This document shows positions 18,022 to 26,500 of a DNA stretch of 42,238 nt, piece after piece (the stretch's first letter is position 1; every line of letters starts with the position of its first letter). Source of the DNA: Thermoproteota archaeon (GTDB lineage Archaea; Thermoproteota; Thermoprotei; Thermoproteales; Thermocladiaceae); NCBI GenBank assembly GCA_013153275.1, contig JAADER010000006.1, positions 1-42,238 on the forward strand, in the 5' to 3' direction. A program made the translations under genes and the position numbers. The notes below the pieces were generated by a model. The model saw nothing but the letters and a program-made list of their open reading frames with translations, had not been told where the DNA came from and searched no databases.

Positions 18022-18714
18022 ATGAGCGTACAGGTAAAGTTTTACACTATTCTAGGAAAGTACGAGGATTTTGAGTACAAGCTCAGAGATCTGATACTAC
18101 GTATAAGAGAGCAAGTGAAAGCGAGAGGTGGAGATCCTGAGAAGATAAATCTCACGATGATAAAGGTCAAGGAGGAGGCTCTAGACCTAATATATAAGTA
18201 CGTTAGAGGAGAGGAGGAGCCACCTGAGTATCTCAGAAGTCTCGTCGAGCATCTTAGACTAGACAATATAGCGACCCTACCAGCAATAGTGATAAACGGT
18301 AAGAAGATCTGTGAAGGAGAGCTTATAGATCTAGCAACGCTGGAGAAGATCCTCATAGATGAGGTCAAGACTAGCCTCGGAATAGATCTGAGAGAGACTC
18401 CTCAAGTTCGAAAGGAGGCGCCTCCGCCGCAGAGAGAGGCTGAGACAAGACCATACGAGATGGAGGAGGTCCAGCGTGTCCAGCCAGTGGAGAGAGGTCG
18501 AGAGGTTGCTTCTCAACAGCAGGTACAGATAGCTAAACCCAGACCAGCACGCGAGACTCGAAAGCCCTCAGTACATGTGACATCTATAAGCCGTGGAATG
18601 CCATCAAACTGTGGCGAGTGTGTGTACTATGGTTTCTCTACTAGGTACTGTTTTCTTCTTGGGAGAAGGGTTGAAGATGTTAATAGACCGCCTTGTCATC
18701 GTGAAAACTTATAA
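18022..18714 (+). CDS. Two-part protein: thioredoxin-fold-like N-terminus, Pro/Arg/Glu linker, C-terminal four-Cys motif
   Basis: I do not recognise this 230-residue protein. The N-terminal ~125 residues read like a thioredoxin-like fold (NIATLPAIVINGKKICEGELIDLATLEKIL with breaks), but without a CxxC active site. A low-complexity linker (about 126-190) is rich in Pro, Arg, Glu and Gln. The C-terminus has Cys in CGECVYYGFSTRYC and a final PPCHRENL, the spacing of a small metal-binding module (Zn or Fe-S). It is followed 23 nt later by the L35Ae gene, which has its own TATA box inside the 3' end of this gene. Confidence 0.7.
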   Translation: MSVQVKFYTILGKYEDFEYKLRDLILRIREQVKARGGDPEKINLTMIKVKEEALDLIYKYVRGEEEPPEYLRSLVEHLRLDNIATLPAIVINGKKICEGELIDLATLEKILIDEVKTSLGIDLRETPQVRKEAPPPQREAETRPYEMEEVQRVQPVERGREVASQQQVQIAKPRPARETRKPSVHVTSISRGMPSNCGECVYYGFSTRYCFLLGRRVEDVNRPPCHRENL

Positions 18715-18716
18715 AC
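18707..18716 (+). promoter_or_regulatory. TATA box of rpl35ae
   Basis: ACTTATAAAC, spanning the stop codon of the previous gene, is centred about 26 nt upstream of ATG 18738. Confidence 0.5.
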
Positions 18717-18737
18717 CGAGCCTTCTCATGCATTCTG

Positions 18738-19046
18738 ATGGCAAAGATTGTAGGACTAATATACTCATTCAGGAGAGGAGCAGACGCATACCCGGACAAC
18801 GTTATCGTAGTTGTTCCAGGAGTTGAAGATAATGCACTACTTCACAGACTGCTAGGCTGTAGAGTAGTGTGGAGAACAAAGACTGGAAAAGAGATAGTTG
18901 GAAGAGTTAGAAAGGTATGGAGCGAGAGAGGTCATCTCCTAGTCATTTTCAGAAGACCACTCCCTGGTCAGGCTCTTGGAACAAGATGCGAGATAGAGGT
19001 TCCAGACGAGAGAATTAAAGACATAACTCTCAGACAGATAGCATAA
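18738..19046 (+). CDS. rpl35ae: 50S ribosomal protein L35Ae
   Basis: The 102-residue protein matches archaeal/eukaryal L35Ae: IVGLIYSFRRGADAYPDNVIV, LLGCRVVWRTKTGKEIVGRV, and the hallmark C-terminal FRRPLPGQALGTRCEIEV. Length is normal. The protein is restricted to eukaryotes and part of the archaea (crenarchaea and Thermococcales, as I recall), which helps place the organism. It is convergent with tldD; the stops are 5 nt apart. Confidence 0.92.
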   Translation: MAKIVGLIYSFRRGADAYPDNVIVVVPGVEDNALLHRLLGCRVVWRTKTGKEIVGRVRKVWSERGHLLVIFRRPLPGQALGTRCEIEVPDERIKDITLRQIA

Positions 19047-19051
19047 GATTC

Positions 19052-20428
19052 CTAGGATAGGAATCCTCCTACCTGAACACCCCTAACCTTTACATGGGGT
19101 CCCCCCGTAGACACGTAGACAAGCTGTCCCTTACCACACATTCCATACTCAATATCGAAGTCCTTACCAACAAGCTCAACGTTTGACAGTATATCTAGAA
19201 CGTTTCCACTTATCGACATGTTTCTTACTGGACTTCCTATCTCTCCATTCACTATCTCATACGCCTCCGATATTCCTACCTGGAAGGTCCCGTCCAGATT
19301 TGCTTCCCCGCCTCTAACGCTCACCAGATAGTATCCTTTATCTATGTCTCTTATCATCTCCTCAACTTTAGCATCCTTAGGTAGCATTATCGTATTTCTC
19401 ATCCTTATGAGAGGCTGTACTCTAAAACTCTCTGCCCTAGCATTTCCAGTTGGATCCTGCTCTAACAGTGCTGCATATGTTCTATCAACCATGAGCTCTC
19501 TGAAGACACCGTTCTCGACGAGTGTTGCTCTCCTAGCTCTTACTCCCTCATCATCGTACCTTATTGTGCCAAATCCATTCTCTAGCTCGCAATCATCTAC
19601 TATAGTTACGAGATCTGAACCTATCTTCACATTTTTCTTATCCTTAACAACACTACCGCTCATCGTTATGTCAGCCTCTGCCAGGTGACCAAACACCTCG
19701 TGAACAAAGACCCCAACCACGTCTGGAGCCATCACCACTGTGAATCTTCCTGGCTCTGGAGACTTTCCTCTGAGTTGCCCCTCTAGTCTTCTTAGGACGG
19801 TCTCCGCTATCTTCTCGTGGCTCCACCTGCTCCATATTGTGTATCCATCTCTGCTTCCCTTAACGTCGTGAGCCATCGACTCTATACCTCTCTCACGTCC
19901 TGTAGCTAGAGATCTCAGATAAGAGTAGTACATCTCCTGTATAAGCTCTCTACCATCACTGCTGACGTACGCTTTGGTGAGCTTGAGATCGATATATCTT
20001 ATCACGTAGGACTTGACATAGTCCTTACTCGCTATAAGCGATGAGAGATGCTCCACATCCCTAACCTTCAACTCTATGTCAACACTCTCAGGAGGGACCT
20101 TGACAGGAAACTTCACATGATCCTCTAGAGGGTCAAGCTCGATTATCTTCAGGTCACCTCCTCTAGACCTAGCTATCTTGACAGCATTCTCGATACATCT
20201 TCTCAAGCTGTCGACGTTGATATCCTGTGTTGAGGAGAATCCCCAGGCCCCGTTAACGAATGCTCTCACTGCAGCTCCCTGGTCCTTACCTTCCACGACT
20301 CTTAGATCCTGTAATGTCTTACTGATCTCTACGGTCCAGTACGTCTCTATCCTGACGTCAATGAACGCCTTCTCTCTGTTAGAGATCTCTTCAACTAGCC
20401 TCTTAATTTTATCTATATCCTGAAACAT
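19052..20428 (-). CDS. tldD: TldD/PmbA family metalloprotease, TldD-like
   Basis: The 458-residue protein is a TldD-type zinc protease. The metal motif HEVFGHLAEAD (HExxxH) is in the middle; the family motifs GSVVKDKKNVKIGSDLVTI, GTIRYDDEGVRARRATLVENG (with breaks) and GGEANLDGTFQVGISEA are all present. An open frame extends back to 20497, but the TATA box at 20457-20468 and GAGGAG just before ATG 20428 set the start there. The usual partner PmbA/TldE is not next to it. TldD/TldE can mature modified peptides or degrade unfolded ones. Confidence 0.92.
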   Translation of the reverse strand: MFQDIDKIKRLVEEISNREKAFIDVRIETYWTVEISKTLQDLRVVEGKDQGAAVRAFVNGAWGFSSTQDINVDSLRRCIENAVKIARSRGGDLKIIELDPLEDHVKFPVKVPPESVDIELKVRDVEHLSSLIASKDYVKSYVIRYIDLKLTKAYVSSDGRELIQEMYYSYLRSLATGRERGIESMAHDVKGSRDGYTIWSRWSHEKIAETVLRRLEGQLRGKSPEPGRFTVVMAPDVVGVFVHEVFGHLAEADITMSGSVVKDKKNVKIGSDLVTIVDDCELENGFGTIRYDDEGVRARRATLVENGVFRELMVDRTYAALLEQDPTGNARAESFRVQPLIRMRNTIMLPKDAKVEEMIRDIDKGYYLVSVRGGEANLDGTFQVGISEAYEIVNGEIGSPVRNMSISGNVLDILSNVELVGKDFDIEYGMCGKGQLVYVSTGGPHVKVRGVQVGGFLS

Positions 20429-20456
20429 CTTCTCCTCTGGCAACACGTGCAGTCGA

Positions 20457-20468
20457 CATAAATTTAGG
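20457..20468 (-). promoter_or_regulatory. TATA box of tldD
   Basis: The minus strand reads CCTAAATTTATG, centred about 34 nt above ATG 20428. A separate TATA-like TATTAAAGG at 20477-20485 faces the ParB-like gene on the plus strand. Confidence 0.45.
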
Positions 20469-20495
20469 CGCGTCAGTATTAAAGGATTAGATGAC

Positions 20496-21014
20496 ATGCC
20501 TCAGCTAAAGTATGAGCAGATGAGTACAAGGGAGTTCTTAGAAAAATGTAAGCTTCCTAGGATACCAACAAGACCAAGAAAATACTACACCATAGAGAAC
20601 ATAGACAGAGACCTGATACAGAGCGTCAAAAGCCTAGGAATACTCATACCCATACTAGTCGATAGAGACCACTACATAATAGATGGAGTAAAAAGATACA
20701 TCATAGTAAGAACGCTGACGGAGAAAGGAGAAACCATACCAGAGCCAGTGCCCGTACTGGTAAAAGAGGACGAAAGTTTCAGAGAGAAACCAGTATCAGC
20801 ACTACACGTAGCATACATAGTAAACAAGTTCAGAGCAGAACCTAGAGACGATGAGTTCAGTGAAGAACTACTCACATATATACAGGACATTGCATACAAA
20901 GTCTGGGAGATCTACAACAAGGACTACGAGAAGACAAGCCAGCACCTAGGAATGAGCATAGAGACCGTCAAGAGACTCATAGAGGAGTACCTGAAAACAC
21001 TATCTACAGGTTAG
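20496..21014 (+). CDS. ParB-like (ParB N-terminal/sulfiredoxin fold) protein
   Basis: The 172-residue protein has a ParB-N domain at about residues 30-95: YTIENIDRDLIQSVKSLGIL, PILVDRDHYIIDGVKRYIIV and VPVLVKEDE. The GVKRY box corresponds to the GERR box of ParB. The C-terminal ~70 residues are helical and end in a possible HTH (NKDYEKTSQHLGMSIETVKRLIEEYL), so it may bind DNA. There is no ParA or parS-like repeat next to it. It may be a stand-alone CTPase-type clamp or a regulator. Its end overlaps the convergent isochorismatase-fold gene by 15 nt. Confidence 0.8.
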   Translation: MPQLKYEQMSTREFLEKCKLPRIPTRPRKYYTIENIDRDLIQSVKSLGILIPILVDRDHYIIDGVKRYIIVRTLTEKGETIPEPVPVLVKEDESFREKPVSALHVAYIVNKFRAEPRDDEFSEELLTYIQDIAYKVWEIYNKDYEKTSQHLGMSIETVKRLIEEYLKTLSTG

Positions 21015-21566
21015 AATGCTTAGAACATCTTCAGTTCTCACGATCTTTGCAGCATACACCTTACTCATATATCTCAAAAACATCTCATGTTCCTTCACAG
21101 GATCCTCAAAGATAACAGGAATAGCAGCAGTTGCGTCAGATACAATAATAACATCAAACCTCTCATATACAGCATCAGAGACAGTATGAAGTACACATAT
21201 GTTCGTTGCAATTCCAGTAACAATGATGCACTTGACATCGAGATCTCTCAGAAGCTGAGCAAGACCCGTACCTCTAAACCCACTGTACCATCTCTTTTCC
21301 AGAACAAACTCTCTCTCAGAACGAGGTTCAAGCTCCGGAATAATCCTAGAATCAGTACTGCCCTTCATAGCGTGAGGTCCCCATATCCTCCTCACCTCAA
21401 TATCAACAGGAAGATGACTATCAACAACATGAATCACGGGAACACCATGTTTGCGAGCCATATCAACTATCTTAACAATATTGGGAACTATGCTTCGACT
21501 GTATGGACTGCTCAGTCTACCATAGACGAACTCGTATAACATGTCGATAACGAGAACACAATACAT
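21000..21566 (-). CDS. Isochorismatase-fold hydrolase, nicotinamidase-like
   Basis: This 188-residue protein is a second isochorismatase-superfamily hydrolase, unlike the one at 2.4 kb. It has the catalytic Asp in CVLVIDMLYEF, Lys in VLEKRWYSGF and Cys in ATNICVLHTVSDA. The metal-site pattern of nicotinamidase is plausible, with VVDSH and then WGPHAMKGS, so it may convert nicotinamide to nicotinate (PncA) in NAD salvage. The start is ATG 21566; the in-frame TTG at 21575 sits at the transcription start predicted from the TATA at 21595-21603. Confidence 0.82.
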   Translation of the reverse strand: MYCVLVIDMLYEFVYGRLSSPYSRSIVPNIVKIVDMARKHGVPVIHVVDSHLPVDIEVRRIWGPHAMKGSTDSRIIPELEPRSEREFVLEKRWYSGFRGTGLAQLLRDLDVKCIIVTGIATNICVLHTVSDAVYERFDVIIVSDATAAIPVIFEDPVKEHEMFLRYMSKVYAAKIVRTEDVLSILTCR

Positions 21567-21594
21567 GACGACCAAAAACAGAAAAAGACGAGTG

Positions 21595-21603
21595 AAAATA
21601 AAA
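21595..21603 (-). promoter_or_regulatory. TATA box of the nicotinamidase-like gene
   Basis: The minus strand reads TTTTATTTT, centred about 33 nt above ATG 21566. Confidence 0.4.
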
Positions 21604-21612
21604 ACAATACCG

Positions 21613-21661
21613 ATGATGATCCTACGACGTTCAGAACCGTGAAGACCGCGGTCAGCACTGA
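21613..21661 (+). ncRNA. C/D box sRNA
   Basis: C ATGATGA (21613-21619), 12-nt guide, D' CAGA (21632-21635), 3-nt spacer, C' GTGAAGA (21639-21645), 12-nt guide, D CTGA (21658-21661). The spacing is identical to the other sRNAs here. The eight guide bases next to D' are complementary to AACGTCGT, which I recall as a conserved 23S domain V stretch (AACGUCGUGAGACAG). That target is tentative and unchecked. Confidence 0.78.
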
Positions 21662-21711
21662 CTCTACCTACATTGAGAGTGATAGCTTTGAGGAACTCTC
21701 TCCTTTTTCGA

Positions 21712-21760
21712 TCAGCCTAGGCTGAACTCTTCACTGATCCGATTCGCCTGGGCTCATCAT
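21712..21760 (-). ncRNA. C/D box sRNA
   Basis: Minus strand: C ATGATGA (21754-21760), 12-nt guide, D' CGGA (21738-21741), spacer TCA, C' GTGAAGA (21728-21734), 12-nt guide, D CTGA (21712-21715). A TATA-like GTTAAAATG at 21787-21795 lies about 30 nt upstream, inside the end of the small zinc-protein gene. The guide targets were not identified. Confidence 0.85.
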
Positions 21761-21776
21761 CCTGATCTAGCAGTAT

Positions 21777-21935
21777 CTAGTCACAGCATTTTAACCAGTA
21801 TCTAGCACTGTACTCTGCTATTCTCTTGTCCGCATATGTTGCTACTATGTTTCCACATTTTCGACATCTAACATGGTAAAATGTTAACTCTCTATCCTCT
21901 ACAGTAACCTTCTCCTCAATAATCTCGAAGCTCAT
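21777..21935 (-). CDS. 52-residue CxxC/CC small protein, probable zinc-binding
   Basis: This short gene encodes MSFEIIEEKV..., with RCRKCGNIVATYADKRIAEY and a final WLKCCD. The pair CRKC plus the terminal CC could hold one zinc ion, as in a rubredoxin-like knuckle. The ATG at 21935 lies 27 nt below a TATA box (21957-21967), giving a leaderless mRNA, and the same TATA box faces the zinc-ribbon gene on the other strand. Promoter position, CxxC content and an open frame ending in TAG make a real gene likely. Function is unknown. Confidence 0.7.
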   Translation of the reverse strand: MSFEIIEEKVTVEDRELTFYHVRCRKCGNIVATYADKRIAEYSARYWLKCCD

Positions 21936-21956
21936 GCACTAAGAGTTATCAATACC

Positions 21957-21967
21957 TTACTTAAAAA
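21957..21967. promoter_or_regulatory. Bidirectional TATA box between two small zinc-protein genes
   Basis: The stretch TTACTTAAAAA is centred 27 nt from ATG 21935 (minus) and 28 nt from GTG 21990 (plus). It can drive two leaderless transcripts. Confidence 0.55.
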
Positions 21968-21989
21968 CATATATGTGACAGAGTACCTC

Positions 21990-22184
21990 GTGATAAGATG
22001 TCCAAAGTGCGGATCGATATCAGCGATGAAGTGTGGCATGAGATCGCACCAGTGCCCATACTGCGGCTACGTTATGAAGATCGAGGAGGCCCAGATAATA
22101 TGTAGGGCCGGCTCTGGTAGAGAGGCTAGAGAGATCATACGTAGGCTGACCACGCCTAAGGGATTGAAGAGGAGTGGCGTGTAG
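21990..22184 (+). CDS. Small zinc-ribbon protein
   Basis: The 64-residue product starts VIRCPKCGSISAMKCGMRSHQCPYCG (shown with the GTG as Val), giving two CxxC knuckles for one zinc ion, followed by a basic tail EAREIIRRLTTPKGLKRSG. It resembles archaeal single-zinc-ribbon proteins such as DUF1922. GTG 21990 is preferred over GTG 21975 because of the TATA box at 21957-21967. It may bind nucleic acid; the function is unknown. Confidence 0.75.
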   Translation: MIRCPKCGSISAMKCGMRSHQCPYCGYVMKIEEAQIICRAGSGREAREIIRRLTTPKGLKRSGV

Positions 22185-22210
22185 CCACATGCTGGATCTA
22201 TGGTTAAACT

Positions 22211-22220
22211 GTTTTAAGGC
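22211..22220 (+). promoter_or_regulatory. TATA-like box upstream of the plus-strand C/D sRNA
   Basis: GTTTTAAGGC is centred about 39 nt before the C box at 22254, so transcription could start near 22241 with a 13-nt 5' flank. Confidence 0.4.
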
Positions 22221-22253
22221 TATACCATGTATTATCTCGCAACGTTGCACCTC

Positions 22254-22304
22254 ATGATGAGCCAGCCCAGTATCTGAATGTATGACGAGTACGACGGGGT
22301 CTGA
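22254..22304 (+). ncRNA. C/D box sRNA
   Basis: C ATGATGA (22254-22260), 13-nt guide, D' CTGA (22274-22277), 4-nt spacer, C' ATGACGA (22282-22288), 12-nt guide, D CTGA (22301-22304). Both D boxes are canonical. It ends only 2 nt from the next sRNA, which is on the opposite strand. The 295-nt gap 22185-22478 holds these two RNAs, their promoters, and otherwise nothing I can identify. Confidence 0.87.
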
Positions 22305-22306
22305 CA

Positions 22307-22355
22307 TCCGCGTATAGCCCTCTCATCACTTCTCAGTGGCCTATCTACTCTTCAT
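22307..22355 (-). ncRNA. C/D box sRNA, convergent with the preceding one
   Basis: Minus strand: C ATGAAGA (22349-22355), 12-nt guide, D' CTGA (22333-22336), spacer GAA, C' GTGATGA (22323-22329), 12-nt guide, D CGGA (22307-22310). A TATA-like CTTTATGAAA at 22381-22390 lies about 30 nt upstream. The D box is degenerate and the C box has one mismatch, but the spacing is exact. Confidence 0.75.
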
Positions 22356-22478
22356 CTCTCGGTAACATGTGGAAAAGCTGTTTCATAAAGTTCACCATCA
22401 TTTTCAGCGTTAAGAAATCTCTTTCTACACGTTTTTCACGTCGCTTTCCTTAAAGCTGAACCGGGGGATATCCCGCAC

Positions 22479-23561
22479 ATGGCGTCGCATACCAGACTGC
22501 TGATCGCTGTAGTGCTGGTTGCTGCGGTAGTTATGGCAGTAACTGTAATATATGCAGTACATGTTAGACCTGTATGCAGGTCTGCAGAGTATCTGATAAA
22601 TACTACAGAGAAGATAATAAAGTATGAGAACGGTGTAGTGGAGAAGCTGAACATAAAGTCTAAATATATACTAGATGGAATAAATAAGAGTAAGACTCTC
22701 ATAACAGAGGCTGAGAATCTGATAAAAGAGAACAAGTGCGCCGCTGCTGTTGACCGTGCCGCTCGCTCTCTAGATATTGCAGAGCATGTATACGCCTCGA
22801 TAGTTAGGAAGGAAGCTGAGAATAGAACGTTCAGGAGAGAGCTAGTTAGAGCAATGTCTATCGCTCTCGCGCATATATATGCCAGGTACATGAGAGAGCT
22901 AGGCATGCATAATGAGACTCTGATAAAAGAATTGAAACAGACGAGCACGTACTGTAGCAGAGCATGCATGAACGTGAGCAATATGAGGAAAGCTCTCGAC
23001 TGTGTATTCAGCTGTTACGAGAAGAAGCTGAGAATAAGCAAGATGTTCAGCATAATGTATGAATATAGTACATATAGGCATATTATGAGAATAATCAACA
23101 AGTATGTGAAGGTTCTGAACAACACAGTTATAAACATAACAGCTCCGTCACTAGTTAACGGGAAGTGTAGCCCAGGAGTGATAGAGGTTAAGATAGGTGG
23201 TAAGATGGTTGTGAGCAAGGTATTCAACTGTAGCAAGCAAGGTGTTGAAGAGTTCTATAACTACACGAGGATGGTGTTGGCAAGATTAAGAAAGATTGAA
23301 AGAAGGGTGAGAGCAATGTACCTAGTACTACCAATGTTCATACATAGTAAGACACTGATAGACAAGGTAAGAACAAAGCTCGAATACCTAGAGAAGAAGA
23401 TAGATTCCCTAAAAAGCATCGTGCTACAGTACGTTAAAGCTGGAGAGCATCATCATAGACCGGCCGAGACAGCTGTGCAGAACAGGGAAAGCATGGTACA
23501 TGGTACCAGTGGGGTTAGAGGTCACGAGAAGCATATGGGTAAGAGTGAGGTAAGGAGGTAA
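22479..23561 (+). CDS. Membrane-anchored, Cys-containing coiled-coil protein, function unknown
   Basis: This 360-residue protein has one N-terminal membrane helix (about residues 7-28, LLIAVVLVAAVVMAVTVIYAV) and then an all-helical external part. That part holds about eight cysteines and many N-x-S/T sequons (for example NTTEK, NETL, NVSN, NNTV, NITA), as in a glycosylated surface protein. A C-terminal tail is rich in His, Arg and Glu. There is no signal-peptidase site that I can see, so it is probably anchored. GGGGGAT lies 9 nt before the ATG. It is convergent with reverse gyrase (stops 5 nt apart). I found no family; a cell-envelope or pseudomurein-independent surface role is a guess. Confidence 0.7.
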   Translation: MASHTRLLIAVVLVAAVVMAVTVIYAVHVRPVCRSAEYLINTTEKIIKYENGVVEKLNIKSKYILDGINKSKTLITEAENLIKENKCAAAVDRAARSLDIAEHVYASIVRKEAENRTFRRELVRAMSIALAHIYARYMRELGMHNETLIKELKQTSTYCSRACMNVSNMRKALDCVFSCYEKKLRISKMFSIMYEYSTYRHIMRIINKYVKVLNNTVINITAPSLVNGKCSPGVIEVKIGGKMVVSKVFNCSKQGVEEFYNYTRMVLARLRKIERRVRAMYLVLPMFIHSKTLIDKVRTKLEYLEKKIDSLKSIVLQYVKAGEHHHRPAETAVQNRESMVHGTSGVRGHEKHMGKSEVRR

Positions 23562-23566
23562 GGTAC

Positions 23567-26500
23567 TTACTCCTCTAAGGTCTCTCTAATTTCCTCCTTT
23601 ATTTCAAATTTCTCAAAAAGATTATATCTTTCTGCCTCCTCGTAGAGCTCGTTCAGGACCTCTAGATAGTCTCTCTCCCCGTGCTCGACATCGTCCATAA
23701 GTTGCTGTACAAGTCTGGTTCTCTCTTCAGACACTAGCTCTCTGAACGCTCCAATATCTTTCAGCTTAGTCAGTATCTCCATTATCCTCTCCTTCTCCTC
23801 CTTGCTTCTTGTCTTCAGGAGTAGCTGTTTAGTGATCTCGTCTCCAGTCAAGTAGAGGTACACCTTTAGACCCTTCTTTGTCGGTACAAGATACTTTGGT
23901 CTTCCTACACATATTGCATATCTTCTCCTCAGGATTACCTCGACTATCCTTGCATATGTTGATGGTCTTCCGATACCTTTCTGCTTCATCTCTGCAACAA
24001 CTTCTCCCTCTGTCATTGGTTTTGTTCTTGGTATTCTGCGTGGAGGTCTCGTTATCTCTTCTATAGAGAACTCGCCGCTTGGTAGCCTACTCTCGAGATC
24101 TACTAGTCTAAGAACCTTTAAGAAGCCTTCCTCAACAATATTTGTTACCTTCTCCACAATTATGCTATGTGACTCTGATCCACCCTCTATAGTTATCTCG
24201 TATCTGGCCTTTCTTATCCTTGCTGGTCTCATCTGGCTCGCTATGAACCTTCTGAATATCATGTCGTACATTGCTAGGTGACGTTGTGTAAGCCTAATTG
24301 AGAGCTGTAGTACGCCACTAATGACTAACGCTCTAAGCTCATCGGCATCTATCGGTCTTGTAGGTCTAATACACTCATGTGCTCCTATATGTCCTCCAAG
24401 TATCCACTGTCTTGGTACAAACTCTTGTTCACCAAAGTTCTTAACTATGTATTCCCGCGCAATAGCTATACCTGCAGGAGATACTCGAGTGCTATCCGTT
24501 CTATGATAGGTTATGAGACCCGACTCGAAGAGCTCCTGAGCTATCTGCATTGCCTCTTCAACACTCATCCTCAGTCTAGTAGCTGCATCTCTGAGTAGAG
24601 TGTCTGTAGTATATGGTGGTGGAGGATTGATCGTCTCCTCAAGGTCCTCAGCTATGGGAAGTATCTTTACTCTGGCAGATCTTGCCTTTATGTCTTTCAG
24701 TAGACTCTTCCTATCTACAGGAATCTCAAGCGCTAGTTCTAGTCCATTGTTAAGTCTTATTGCTAGAGAATATACCTGGTCCTTTCTTGAAAGGTCATAC
24801 CTTCTTATGACCCATCCAAGAACCGGCGTCTGCACTCTCCCTGCCGATAGAGTCTTGTAGAATCTTCCAAAGAGGATCGGAGATACTTTCCAGAGCTTCT
24901 GGCTAAGTCCAAATCCTATCCATCTGTCCTCTATTCTCCTGATCAGCTGAGCCATGACCATTGGAACCCTAACATAGGGTATCGGGTTATTTATAGCGTC
25001 AAGTATGGCCTTTCTCGTCACCTCATGAAACTCTATGCGGTATATGTCTCTAAGGTATGGTCTAAGTATGACATAGATGTCCCACGCTATCTTCTCACCT
25101 TCAGCATCAGGGTCAGTACCTATGAAGACCAGGTCTACCTCTGTTGCTATGTCTCTCAGTGCCGTTATTACAGGTCCAGAGCTCACGAGATCCGTACCGC
25201 ATCTTGGACACTTGTCAACATCATGACTGTACGTCTCTCCGCATCTTGGGCATTTTCTGATTATGTTATATATGGGGACAAAGTAGTTCCCTATCTTCAG
25301 GACACCGAAGTAATCTCTCGGTTGCTCTCCAACAATCTTAGAGTAGTTTTCTTCAACATATCTCACATCTATGTCAGGAGCCTCCGGCACGAGCTCCCAC
25401 ATGTGGCCCTTAGTAGCAGTCACTAGAAGTAGCAGATTACCTATCGAAGTCTCATACACCTGTAGTCCTCCTATGACTCTCGTGCTCGGTCTTCCGAAGA
25501 AGCTTGCGATTGTTCTAGCTTTTGTTGGAGACTCAACTACTATTAACGCAGTCCTCAGTAGCTCTAGACCTGTATCTCCCGGTCTTACTCTTCCGAAGAT
25601 TATGTCGGCAACTCTCTTTCTCTCCTCGTTTATCTCTCTTACCAGACTTTCCAGATCTATCTGAGATAGATGCTTGAACTCGAATCCATCTATCCTGTAC
25701 TTGAGCTCTCTCTCCAGTCCTCTGAAGACCTTCTCATCATCTACAATGACGATTGATAGTCCCTTAGTTACTCCACCAACGTACATTCTTGAGGTTCGTC
25801 CACTCCCCTGTATATACGTCGTAGTGTCAGGAAGCGTGACCACGATCCCCTTCTCATCCCTCTCTATTCTCACGTCCAACTTCTCTATAACGTCTCCCGT
25901 CAGCTTGCTAAGTATCTTAGACGCGAGCTCTATAGATGACTTTATGATCCATGCAACATACTTGTCAAATCCCGTCAGAGAGTCCTCTCTTCCCTGGTTT
26001 ATGGCCTCTATAATCTTGTTCAGCTGTTGCTCAGATATTCCAACTATGTTTCTGAGCTTGGCTACCAGCTTATCTACTTGTAGCCTCTCGTCCTTGTCGA
26101 GCACGTTTCTGACAATCATGAAGAGCGCAATGTATCTCCCAGGTCTGAACTCTGATATGTTAAGTCTGAACCTTATTCTTGGAACTCCAGCAAAAATCAC
26201 GTACTTTACTCTGTGAGGCAGGTCTATCCCTCTCACGAGAGCTGACCTGGACGTTGCCAGACCTATCAGGACATCGAGCTCACCGTTCGAGAACTTCTCG
26301 AGAACTCCTCTCTTCGGTCTCAGGTACGCTAGCGCTTTCACACCGTTCTCCGTGAGCAGTTTCTCAAGCTTCTCTGCAAACTCCTTGCCTAGGTGAGTAG
26401 GTACATATATTATTCCTCCATCACCAATCCTCTTCACCAGTCTGAGAACAGTGTTCTCTATGGTTCTATCGATCTCCGTATATGTATCAACGACGTTACG

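Noticed and set aside
20496-21014. Chromosome partition locus or replication origin at the ParB-like gene
   Set aside because: No ParA, no parS-like repeats and no Orc1/Cdc6 gene or origin boxes are nearby.
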